This document shows, piece by piece, positions 15,593-24,014 of a stretch of DNA of 33,177 bases (its first letter is position 1; every line of letters begins with the position of its first letter). The stretch spans positions 1-33,177 of the forward strand of contig JACQKD010000008.1 of the NCBI GenBank assembly GCA_016204695.1, given 5' to 3'. The DNA is from Candidatus Kaiserbacteria bacterium. GTDB lineage: Bacteria > Patescibacteriota > Minisyncoccia > Phycocordibacterales > UBA918. The notes beneath the pieces were generated by a model. That model was not told the DNA's origin. It ran no database searches and saw only the letters and a program-made list of their open reading frames with translations. The position numbers were made by a program, and so were the translations under genes.

Positions 15593-17788
15593 CTACTCAA
15601 AATGAAGCAGGTACGAGATGGCTGAAACTCGTTCGGCTATTACGGGGTGTTGGGAGAGTGTCGGGTCTTTCGCGATGAGAGACTGCGCTTCTTCGCGGGC
15701 GGCGGCGACCATGCGGGGATTTTTGATTGCTTCCATGCCGAGGTCGGTGAGGCCCCATTGCTTGCCGCCGTAGAGCTCGCCCGAGCCGCGGAAGGCGAGG
15801 TCGTATTCGGCGAGTTCGAAACCGTTCTTTGCGGTGGTGAGCGCCTTCAGGCGTTCGAGTGTTTTTGCGCTCTTGCTGTCGGTGTATGCATAGCAGTACG
15901 CTTGATGATTGCTCCGGATGACGCGGCCGCGGAGCTGGTGGAGTTGGGCGAGTCCGAAGCGCTCGGCGCCTTCGATGAGGATGACGGTCGCATTCGGCAC
16001 ATTGACGCCGACTTCCACCACCGATGTGGCGACGAGCATATCTATCTTGTGGTCCTTAAACTCCTCCATGACGCGTTCTTTTTCTTTCGGCGTCATTTTG
16101 CTGTGGAGGATGGCGATGTTCCACTCGTTGAATTCTTCTTTTTTCAGCCGCGCCGCTTCTTCTTTCACTGACTTTGCAATCATGGCGGTGAGTTTCTCCG
16201 GGTCGGGCTCGTCAATGCGCGGGCAGATGACGTATGCCTGTCGTCCCGCTTTCAGTTCCGCTTCTATCTCTGCGTACATCGTCTTGCGTTTGGGTTCCGT
16301 GATGATGGAAGTTTTGATCGGCTTTCTGCCTTTCGGCATTTCATCGAGAAGCGTGAGGTCGAGGTCGCCGTATATGGTGAGTGCGAGGGTGCGGGGGATG
16401 GGCGTGGCGGTCATGGAAAGAAGATGAGGGATTCTCCCGTTTTCTGTATCTTTATTTTTTTGGGCGAGTGCTCTGCGCTGACGGGTACCGAAACGGTGCT
16501 GTTCGTCAATGATGACGTATGCGAGATGTTTCCACTCGACTGATTTTTGGATGAGCGCGTGGGTGCCGATGAGAATGGGAATCTCGCCGTTTGCGACCCA
16601 CTTCAAAAGCTGGGCGCGGGAGATGGCGGTCGGCTCGGTCGGTTTTGTTTTTGACGGGAACTTCATACAGCCGCTTCCGGTGAGAAGGCCGATCTGAATG
16701 GGGAGGTGACCGAAGAATTCGATGAACGAGAGGAAATGCTGGCGCGCGAGTATTTCGGTCGGTGCCATGTACGCAACTTGGAGGTTGCCCCAGTCTTTGG
16801 TCTTGTCCGGCCGGGATGTCGCGACGGCATAGGCGGTCGTGGCGGCCACTGCCGTCTTGCCGCTTCCGACATCACCTTCAAGGAGACGCGACATCGGCGT
16901 GCCTTTTTGGAAATCCGAAAGGATGGCGTCGATTGCGCGCTCCTGCGCGCCGGTGAATGCAAATGAGAATCGGCTCGTGAACGCGCGGATGTGCGCCGCG
17001 TCGGTCTTGAATTGGTAGCCCTCGTGCGAGCGCACATCCGCGCGTTCCTGCTGTTTTGCGATTTGGATAGAGAAGACCTCCTCGAACGCGAATCGTTTGC
17101 GTGCCGCCTCGGTGTGCGTCGCTTTTTTCGGCGCGTGGATCCAGACGAGCGCGGTCTTGAGTTCCGGCAGGTTGTACCGTTCGCGCATCTCGGGCGGGAG
17201 CGGGTCGGAGAGCGTGTCAAGAATGCCCGCGCGGAAGAGCTTTTGGATGTTGTGATAGAACCATTTTGAGGTGACTCCTTTTGTCTCCTGGTACACCGGG
17301 TAGAGCGTTTCGTCGGAGTGCTCTGCGGTTTCACTTTCGTCGCGTCGGTGAAAAAGGGAGTCGTGCCGGTCGATGGGAAGCTCGTCGAGCGTTTCTATTT
17401 CGGGGTTCGCAAGATACGGTTTTTCGGCGGTGCCGCTCACTTTCCCCGCGAGCTTCACCTGCGCGCCGTCGCGGAGCATCTTTGCGAGATACGGTTGGTT
17501 GAACCAAATGACTTTCATCTTCGCGGTGCCGTCCTCGATGACCGCTTCCGCGATCGGCCGTCGGCTTTTCCATGATTTGCGCGATTTGAGTCCGGAGATC
17601 GTGCCGTATACGACCGCGTCCTGTCCTTTCGCGAGACCGGCGACGGGCTGTATCGCCGAGATGTCTTCATACCGTGTGGGGAGATGATAGAGCAAGTCGG
17701 AAACGGTTTTGATGCCGAGTCGTGCAAGGGCTTTCGCATGCTCCGCATCGAGACGGAGGTGGTTTGATAGGGGGTCGTTCGGAGACAT
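15593..17788 (-). CDS. recG: ATP-dependent DNA helicase RecG
   Basis: GIKTVSDLLYHLPTRYEDIS..., LLEGDVGSGKTAVAATTAYA, DEQHRFGTRQRRAL, RGRVIRSNHQAYCYAYTDSKSAKTLERLKAL. Confidence 0.97.
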   Translation of the reverse strand: MSPNDPLSNHLRLDAEHAKALARLGIKTVSDLLYHLPTRYEDISAIQPVAGLAKGQDAVVYGTISGLKSRKSWKSRRPIAEAVIEDGTAKMKVIWFNQPYLAKMLRDGAQVKLAGKVSGTAEKPYLANPEIETLDELPIDRHDSLFHRRDESETAEHSDETLYPVYQETKGVTSKWFYHNIQKLFRAGILDTLSDPLPPEMRERYNLPELKTALVWIHAPKKATHTEAARKRFAFEEVFSIQIAKQQERADVRSHEGYQFKTDAAHIRAFTSRFSFAFTGAQERAIDAILSDFQKGTPMSRLLEGDVGSGKTAVAATTAYAVATSRPDKTKDWGNLQVAYMAPTEILARQHFLSFIEFFGHLPIQIGLLTGSGCMKFPSKTKPTEPTAISRAQLLKWVANGEIPILIGTHALIQKSVEWKHLAYVIIDEQHRFGTRQRRALAQKNKDTENGRIPHLLSMTATPIPRTLALTIYGDLDLTLLDEMPKGRKPIKTSIITEPKRKTMYAEIEAELKAGRQAYVICPRIDEPDPEKLTAMIAKSVKEEAARLKKEEFNEWNIAILHSKMTPKEKERVMEEFKDHKIDMLVATSVVEVGVNVPNATVILIEGAERFGLAQLHQLRGRVIRSNHQAYCYAYTDSKSAKTLERLKALTTAKNGFELAEYDLAFRGSGELYGGKQWGLTDLGMEAIKNPRMVAAAREEAQSLIAKDPTLSQHPVIAERVSAISYLLHFE

Positions 17789-17838
17789 GTATACTATACG
17801 GACGATTAGTCAGTACAGTATAACCACTTCCCACCATC

Positions 17839-18996
17839 ATGGCACTTACACCGAAAAAGAAAGACTACGGAAAAATGGCGCTCGCGGCGCACAAGAAGTT
17901 GCGGGGCAAGCTTGAGGTGACAGCAAAAGCAAAGCTCAAAGACCGCGATGACTGGAGCACCTTCTACACGCCGGGCGTTGCGGCGGTGTCTTCGCATCTC
18001 GCAAAACATCCGAAAGAGGCGCGCGACTATACGATTAAGCGCAACAGTGTCGCGGTCGTCTCCGACGGCTCGGCGGTGTTGGGCCTCGGGAACATCGGTC
18101 CGTTTGGTGCCATGCCGGTCATGGAAGGGAAGTGCGTCATTTTCAAAGAGATGGCGGGTATTGACGCGTTTCCCATCGTGCTTGATACGCAAAACATGGA
18201 GGAAGTTATAAAAACGGTAAAACACATTGCGCCGGTGTTCGGAGGTATCAATCTCGAAGACATCGCGGCGCCGAATTGTTTTGAAATAGAAGAGCGGCTC
18301 AAGCGGGAACTTTCGATTCCCGTCATGCATGACGACCAGCATGGCACCGCGATTGTCGTGCTTGCGGGGCTCATTAATGCTTCGAGCGTGGTGAAGAAAC
18401 AGCTCACGAAAATGCGCATCGTTATCGTGGGCGCGGGTGCGGCGGGACGGGCGGTCGCGCTCCTACTCTTGAAGTATGGGACAAAGGATGTGGTACTCGT
18501 CGACAGCACGGGTGTGATTGAGCGGTCGCGCGCGGGGCTGGTCGCCTATAAACGGAAACTCGCCGACCTCACCAATCCGCGCGGGGTCAAAGGCTCACTG
18601 CGCGAGGCGGCGGCCGGCGCGGACGCGCTCATCGGCGTTTCCGGTCCCGGCACCATTGCTCCCGGGCATGTGGAAAGTATGAACGAGAAAGCGATTGTCT
18701 TTGCGCTCGCAAATCCTCTGCCCGAGATCATGCCGGAGGATGCCAAGCGTGCGGGCGCCGCAGTGGTCGCGACCGGCCGTTCGGATTTTCCCAATCAGGT
18801 CAATAACTCGCTCGCGTTTCCGGGTATCTTTCGCGGCGCGCTCGATCGCGGCGTGCGCGAGATTACCGACGACATGAAACTCCGCGCCGCGAAGAAACTC
18901 GCCTCGCTCGTGAAAAAGCCGACGGCAACCAACATCATCCCGTCAGTGATGCAAAAAGGCCTCGTTGCGGCCGTCGCCTCGGCGATCAGGAAATAG
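17839..18996 (+). CDS. NAD(P)-dependent malic enzyme
   Basis: FYTPGVAAVSSHLAKHP..., NSVAVVSDGSAVLGLGNIGPFGAMPVMEGKCVIFKEMAGIDAFPIVL, VMHDDQHGTAIVVLAGLINA, VGAGAAG. Confidence 0.95.
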   Translation: MALTPKKKDYGKMALAAHKKLRGKLEVTAKAKLKDRDDWSTFYTPGVAAVSSHLAKHPKEARDYTIKRNSVAVVSDGSAVLGLGNIGPFGAMPVMEGKCVIFKEMAGIDAFPIVLDTQNMEEVIKTVKHIAPVFGGINLEDIAAPNCFEIEERLKRELSIPVMHDDQHGTAIVVLAGLINASSVVKKQLTKMRIVIVGAGAAGRAVALLLLKYGTKDVVLVDSTGVIERSRAGLVAYKRKLADLTNPRGVKGSLREAAAGADALIGVSGPGTIAPGHVESMNEKAIVFALANPLPEIMPEDAKRAGAAVVATGRSDFPNQVNNSLAFPGIFRGALDRGVREITDDMKLRAAKKLASLVKKPTATNIIPSVMQKGLVAAVASAIRK

Positions 18997-19048
18997 ATGA
19001 CAAACAACCTTCCTAGAAGAGAATGGCGGAGGAGATGGCGGTAAATTG

Positions 19049-19702
19049 TTATCTTCCTTTCGGGCTCGGCTGGGTTTCCGTGCGTGGCTTAGGGTAGCAC
19101 TCGGCCTTGCACGAGTAGCTACAACCAAGCGTGAAGCCGTCGCTCCACGACATACCGAAGACCACGTCCGACTTGCAGGACTTGACGCCTCCGGAGTCTT
19201 TGCAGGCCTCCCTGCATTCCTCGCCGCAGTCGGTCGTGATCTTTTCTACACCAAGTATGATGAGACATACGGCCGCTCCGATACCGGCTATGATGACGAC
19301 AACCGGCAATGGATCGGTGACGGCGACGAATTCAAGGTCGACCTTGCGTCGCGACTCTTTGTACGTTCCGAAGTACGTCTTGTCCTTCGCTGTCGGACCG
19401 GACGTCTCGCCGACGGTCGCTTGGAGCGGCGCGCTCTGCCTGGTGCGCTTGTCATAGAGGGTGACTGTATTGCCCGTACCGATCTTTTTCAGTGAGAGCC
19501 GGTTGAGGGTGGCGATAGGAACCCGGGTGCTGACCGGCATGGGTCCTTTCCGCGTGGCGACAACCGTCTGTAGGATGATATCCGTTGGCGTCATTCGAGC
19601 TTCGAAACTGTATCCTTTGCCTGTCTTTTTATCCTTAACAAAAAGGTATGTCAGCTTCCCGTCACCAGCTTTCTTCTTTGCGGTACCAGATGGTTTTGGC
19701 AT
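19049..19702 (-). CDS. Hypothetical single-TM protein with Cys-rich C-terminal domain
   Basis: TM PLPVVVIIAGIGAAVCLIILGV followed by CGEECREACKDSGGVKSCKSD...GCSYSCKAECYP. Confidence 0.65.
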   Translation of the reverse strand: MPKPSGTAKKKAGDGKLTYLFVKDKKTGKGYSFEARMTPTDIILQTVVATRKGPMPVSTRVPIATLNRLSLKKIGTGNTVTLYDKRTRQSAPLQATVGETSGPTAKDKTYFGTYKESRRKVDLEFVAVTDPLPVVVIIAGIGAAVCLIILGVEKITTDCGEECREACKDSGGVKSCKSDVVFGMSWSDGFTLGCSYSCKAECYPKPRTETQPSPKGR

Positions 19703-19882
19703 GAGATTTTTTAATTATGATATAGATAAAAGCGCTCCAAATACTTGTACATAATCGACATCATTATTGTGGTACAAGATATTGCGGGGCATGTGAAGGG
19801 GTACGGGTGTGCACAACATTTCGTCCCAAAGACGTATCATGGTCGGATAGTGTCTTCTGTTTTGATGACCGATGACATCCGG

Positions 19883-20518
19883 CTACGGGTGTAGATTGGC
19901 GATGACATAGTCTGCCATGCCTTTGAGGTCGGTGTAGTTCTTCTCATCATAGAGCGTGCAAGTCGTATCCGACTGCGGCACCCAGCTTGTCTGTGAGACG
20001 TTGAACATGAGTACCAATACGTCTGCGGTCTGTGAGATTGGCACGAAGTAGTGCTGTGTCAGACTGCAACTCTCTGCGCCTGTCGGGTGTGCGATCTCGT
20101 CGGCTACGAACAGCTCGCCTTCTTGTCCCGTCGTGTTTTTCCGCATACCTTCGGAGACAAAACCCTGTGCCAGAAGCGCGGCTTTTTCCGCGTCACTCTC
20201 TGTCGTGGTGAATTTCGTCACTTCCATAGAGATCAGAAAATCTTTCCAGTATGCCGGGGTAAATGTGATCTTCGGGTCATCTATCTCGTCTGCGGTTGCG
20301 GCGGACATGCTGTTAAATACGGTAGGGTAGGCGACTGTCTCGCCGCTATCGAGATATCCCGAGAGCGTGGCGTATGAGAACGGCGCATTCTCCGTCGTGT
20401 CCAGAAACTGTATCCCCGCGGATGCGACCAAAGATTGCCCCGGTGGTGTCGAGAGTCCGTAGCCGATTCCGATAATCGCGAGCGCCGCAACAAAAATCCT
20501 AAGAATATTTCTATCCAT
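19883..20518 (-). CDS. Hypothetical exported/membrane-anchored protein
   Basis: MDRNILRIFVAALAIIGIGYGLSTPPGQS... N-terminal hydrophobic segment; ATG at 20518. Confidence 0.6.
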   Translation of the reverse strand: MDRNILRIFVAALAIIGIGYGLSTPPGQSLVASAGIQFLDTTENAPFSYATLSGYLDSGETVAYPTVFNSMSAATADEIDDPKITFTPAYWKDFLISMEVTKFTTTESDAEKAALLAQGFVSEGMRKNTTGQEGELFVADEIAHPTGAESCSLTQHYFVPISQTADVLVLMFNVSQTSWVPQSDTTCTLYDEKNYTDLKGMADYVIANLHP

Positions 20519-20611
20519 ATAACTCAACGCTAGCATGCTCTCGTCAGCCCAACAATCGCACGAATGTGTAGAGCACAGTACGAGGCACCGCAGACGGTCT
20601 TTCACCGTAGC

Positions 20612-21190
20612 TTACGTTTTCTTCTTAAGAAGATTCAGCTCTTTCGACAGTGTGCCGATCTGCGCTTCAAGGCGTTGCGTTCGTTCGTTGAGTTTTGCTT
20701 CAAATTGTTTCGCGTGTTCGGCAAGCGTCTCGGCGACGGCCATCATGCCGGTGACATCTTCCATCGCGAGAAAGATGGTGGGGGGGAAGAGTTTTGTGGC
20801 GGAGTCTTCGGTGCAGTGAATCTGACGGGCGTTTAAGAGCATTACCTTGCGGCCGATGAACGGGAAGTCGTGTTCCACCTCGAACCCCTTAAAAAACGTA
20901 TTTTTCGGCAGGATGTCTTCGAGGAGCTTCCGAAGCGCGGGGATATCCCATTGGCCATTGCCGAGATCGTACACAATGTTCCCTTCGGTATCTTCGCGTT
21001 CGACTTGAAAGGTCTGATAAAAACAGTCGTTGGCCGCCATCACTCGCAAGTCTTTGTCGAGAATGAGAATGGGTTCGCGTACGATATCAACGACGGTCTT
21101 GATATACGTCCAACTTTCTTCCCACACCCGCTCGACAAATGTCGAGGAAGTTGCGGCGCGTTCGGATCTCTTTCCGGCATCCTTTTTCAT
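20612..21190 (-). CDS. Stand-alone PAS-domain protein with C-terminal coiled coil
   Basis: TVVDIVREPILILDKDLRVMAANDCFYQTFQVEREDTEGNIVYDLGNGQWDIPALRKLLEDILP...; no kinase or output domain. Confidence 0.8.
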   Translation of the reverse strand: MKKDAGKRSERAATSSTFVERVWEESWTYIKTVVDIVREPILILDKDLRVMAANDCFYQTFQVEREDTEGNIVYDLGNGQWDIPALRKLLEDILPKNTFFKGFEVEHDFPFIGRKVMLLNARQIHCTEDSATKLFPPTIFLAMEDVTGMMAVAETLAEHAKQFEAKLNERTQRLEAQIGTLSKELNLLKKKT

Positions 21191-21348
21191 ATGCTCGTTG
21201 CCGCACGGGAAGCCCTTTCATTACACGTATCACGTTCCCCGATTCGGAGTGTGTGTACGATGTACGCCAATGTGGCATACACCCGCCTCGTCCTGTCGAT
21301 CTTGTAATGCCTTTGTAATGGATACGGGCGCCGCTCGGCATCGCCAGT

Positions 21349-21861
21349 ATGACTCCCGGACAGGAGAAACATCGCCAAACCCTACTCACCGGGGCGCATC
21401 ACGACTACGCCAAAGGGCTTGTTTCCCATGCGTTTTTTAAGCTTCACAACCATGCGATGAGTGATGATTTGGTGCAGGATACGTTTATGAAAACGTGGAA
21501 ATATTTGGCAAAAGAAGGGAAGATCGACGTAATGAAGGCGTTTCTCTACCACATTCTGAACAACCTCATTGTGGACGAATACCGCAAACACACCACCGTT
21601 TCTCTGGATGTACTGCTTGAAAAGGGATACGAACCGAGCGCCGACAATCGAGAGCGCCTCATCGATGTCTTGGACGGGAAAGTGGCACTGCTTCTCATCG
21701 CGCGTCTTCCGGAGAAGTATCGAAAGGTAATGCGTATGCGGTATGTACAATGTCTTTCCCTCAAGGAAATGTCGCTCATTACCGGCGAATCGAAAAACAC
21801 GATGGCGGTACAGCTCCATCGCGGTCTCGCCAAACTGAAGCTTTTGTATAATCGCCGCTAA
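21349..21861 (+). CDS. ECF-type RNA polymerase sigma factor (second)
   Basis: SDDLVQDTFMKTWKYL...MKAFLYHILNNLIVDEYRKHTTVSLD...LPEKYRKVMRMRYVQCLSLKEMSLITGESKNTMAVQLHRGLAKLK. Confidence 0.88.
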   Translation: MTPGQEKHRQTLLTGAHHDYAKGLVSHAFFKLHNHAMSDDLVQDTFMKTWKYLAKEGKIDVMKAFLYHILNNLIVDEYRKHTTVSLDVLLEKGYEPSADNRERLIDVLDGKVALLLIARLPEKYRKVMRMRYVQCLSLKEMSLITGESKNTMAVQLHRGLAKLKLLYNRR

Positions 21862-21950
21862 CGGTTGCGCGCGGGCTGTCACAAAAAACGTCGACGATCG
21901 GCTCCAGTACGTAGAGGCATGCTACGCCGTTACTCATAACCATTCATACT

Positions 21951-22082
21951 ATGCTTTGGACTGTTGTCGTCGTACTGCTCGTGTTATGGCTTCTGGGGTT
22001 CAGCTTTCACCTGGGCGGCAACGTCATTCATACGTTGCTCGTGATCGCTCTCGTTGCCGTCGTTATCAAACTGTTGACGTAA
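21951..22082 (+). CDS. 43-aa DUF5670/Lmo0937-like membrane peptide (not in supplied ORF track)
   Basis: MLWTVVVVLLVLWLLGFSFHLGGNVIHTLLVIALVAVVIKLLT*, translated by eye. Confidence 0.8.
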   Translation: MLWTVVVVLLVLWLLGFSFHLGGNVIHTLLVIALVAVVIKLLT

Positions 22083-22093
22083 TCAACACTATC

Positions 22094-22450
22094 ATGAATT
22101 CATATAATTCTCCGAGTACCAAGCCTCTGTATCGCGGTACCCAAATTGTCTGGTATGTCCTTGGTCTGTTAGAGGTGCTTTTGGCATTTCGATTCGTTCT
22201 GAAATTGTTCGGCGCCAATGCCGCCGCGAGTTTTACGAGTCTCATCTATGGCACCACGCATGTCTTTGCGGCCCCGTTTCTGAACGTCTTTAGAATGACC
22301 CAAGTGTCGGGGAATATCTTCGAATGGACGACTCTTCTTGCGATGCTTGTGTACTGGATGATAGCCGTCGGCGTTATCAAATTGTTTTTGATGGGGAAGA
22401 CCGTATCGACGCCGGAGGCCGCCGTCAAACTGAACAGTCAGGAAGGATAG
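22094..22450 (+). CDS. YggT family membrane protein
   Basis: GTQIVWYVLGLLEVLLAFRFVLKLFGANAAASFTSLIYGTTHVFAAPFLNVFRM. Confidence 0.85.
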   Translation: MNSYNSPSTKPLYRGTQIVWYVLGLLEVLLAFRFVLKLFGANAAASFTSLIYGTTHVFAAPFLNVFRMTQVSGNIFEWTTLLAMLVYWMIAVGVIKLFLMGKTVSTPEAAVKLNSQEG

Positions 22451-22553
22451 CGCTGTAATGCAACGGGAGATAGTACGGCCTTACAACAGAGGCTCCAATC
22501 CGCGCGGCACCTCCGGGTATCTCATTATTCACACCGAACATAATTCAACTACC

Positions 22554-22817
22554 ATGACTACTTCTAACCGTTTCTCAACCACCTCGACCAAAGCACTTCT
22601 CGCGGTTGGTATCGCCTCCGCAATCCTCTTTGCCACGGCCCTTCCGAGCTTTGCTCACGCCGCAACCTATGCGTTCGTGAATACATCCATGGAAGTCAGG
22701 ACCGTTACGGCGGACAACTGGATGACTGCGATCGCAAACGCATTCAACATCCATACACGCAGTGGTGTGCTACTGCTCAACAATCAAAACGACACCATTG
22801 TCGGCGACCGCGTGTAA
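22554..22817 (+). CDS. Small secreted protein with signal peptide
   Basis: MTTSNRFSTTSTKALLAVGIASAILFATALPSFAHAATYAFVNTSMEVRTVTADNWMTAIANAFNIHTRSGVLLLNNQNDTIVGDRV. Confidence 0.7.
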   Translation: MTTSNRFSTTSTKALLAVGIASAILFATALPSFAHAATYAFVNTSMEVRTVTADNWMTAIANAFNIHTRSGVLLLNNQNDTIVGDRV

Positions 22818-22820
22818 GTA

Positions 22821-22840
22821 TCGTGAACGTACGTTCACGA
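22821..22840. repeat. Perfect 20-bp palindrome
   Basis: TCGTGAACGT|ACGTTCACGA. Confidence 0.85.
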
Positions 22841-22876
22841 AACAAGGACACTCCATATAGAGTGTCCTTGTTTCGT
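22837..22876 (+). terminator. Rho-independent-like hairpin, 17-bp stem
   Basis: ACGAAACAAGGACACTC...GAGTGTCCTTGTTTCGT. Confidence 0.75.
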
Positions 22877-23060
22877 TCCGGGCCGTACTGATGCAGTGGG
22901 TTCGCGCAGAGGTCAATTTTCACCGCAGTGAACGAAGCGAGCAAGGAGGGTGTGGATTCGGTCACAGATAATTTTGCTACGCAAAATTTCCGCGACCCCA
23001 TCTCGCCGACAAGCACTCCTCGCAAGCTCGTCGTCTTGTATACCGGCTCCGCTTTTCTCA

Positions 23061-23132
23061 TCCCACACTCTCCGCAAAATATAGTCGTCAAATGCTCTGC
23101 ATCTGGCTCGTTATTTTGCGGAGAGTGTGGGA
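23061..23132. repeat. Inverted repeat: 21-bp arms, right arm is the tRNA-Ser 3' end plus trailer
   Basis: TCCCACACTCTCCGCAAAATA (23061..23081) versus TATTTTGCGGAGAGTGTGGGA (23112..23132). Confidence 0.9.
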
Positions 23133-23205
23133 TTCGAACCCACGAGGGGATTGCTCCCCTAACACCTTAGCACGGTGCCGCTTTCGACCACTCAGCCAAC
23201 TCTCC
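23119..23205 (-). tRNA. tRNA-Ser, anticodon GCU
   Basis: GGAGAGTTGGCTGAGTGGTCGAAAGCGGCACCGTGCTAAGGTGTTAGGGGAGCAATCCCCTCGTGGGTTCGAATCCCACACTCTCCG; long variable arm; loop GTGCTAA. Confidence 0.93.
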
Positions 23206-23291
23206 GTTTTACTTCGAGTCGGCATGAGCGATCTCAAGGTTCGCCCGCCTCGCCTCGCTCGAAAGAATAGAGTGCCCCGCACTCTTTCTTT

Positions 23292-23309
23292 CACTCAGCC
23301 AACTCTCCG
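23292..23309. repeat. Direct partial copy of tRNA-Ser 5' end (18 bp)
   Basis: cactcagccaactctccg identical to 23189..23206. Confidence 0.85.
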
Positions 23310-23353
23310 GTAATTTGATACCGCATCACGATAGCACATTCTGCATATCAGTT

Positions 23354-23986
23354 CTAATGCGCCAGCGCGAGTTTTCGGACGCGGGTGAAGCCGGCGGATT
23401 TCAGCGTACGGGATGCTTCGGCGAGGGTGGTACCGGTGGTGGTGATGTCGTCAAAGACGACGAGCGGAGTGTCAAACGGGAGGGTATGTACGCCTATGGC
23501 GAACGCACCGGCAAGATTGGTGAGCCGCTCTCGGCGAGGGAGAGAAGTCTGCGGCTGTGTGTGCCGATTTTTCACAAGAAGGGATCCATGAACGGACAGG
23601 TGCGGGAGGTGCGCCTGCGTAGCGCGCGCGATGAGTACGGTCTGGTTGTATCCGCGTTCGCGCAGGCGCTCTTTCGAAAGCGGGAGCGGCACGAGGTTCG
23701 CGTCCTGCAGTCCGCACTTCTTGAGATGTGTGGCCAGCAGTCTGCCGAGAAGGGCAATGGCGGTCGTATTGCGATGGAACTTTGCCTCATGCAGAAGCGC
23801 CACCATACGTTCCGTGCGGTACTCGGCAAGCACCGAGACGCCTTCGACGGTCTGCGGCATGTACTCGTCTGCAAGCGTCTCGGGCGTTGTCTCGCGCACG
23901 AGGCGCGCATGTACCGATGGCGGAAAGAGTGTGTCGAGAATGGCGGTGATGAGATGCATATGCGGCCGCACGTAGACGCGTGGCAT
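23354..23986 (-). CDS. comF: ComF family phosphoribosyltransferase-like protein
   Basis: LVPLPLSKERLRERGYNQTVLIARA...VVFDDITTTGTTLAEASRTLKSAGFTRVRKLALAH. Confidence 0.9.
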   Translation of the reverse strand: MPRVYVRPHMHLITAILDTLFPPSVHARLVRETTPETLADEYMPQTVEGVSVLAEYRTERMVALLHEAKFHRNTTAIALLGRLLATHLKKCGLQDANLVPLPLSKERLRERGYNQTVLIARATQAHLPHLSVHGSLLVKNRHTQPQTSLPRRERLTNLAGAFAIGVHTLPFDTPLVVFDDITTTGTTLAEASRTLKSAGFTRVRKLALAH

Positions 23987-24014
23987 GCTAGAATGGACGC
24001 TGTCAGTATACGTC

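Noticed and set aside
22928-23313. ORFs 22928..23170, 23092..23313 and 23088..23294
   Set aside because: Translations through tRNA-Ser and its repeat fragments ('CGECGIRTHEG', 'VWDSNPRGDC'), not real proteins.
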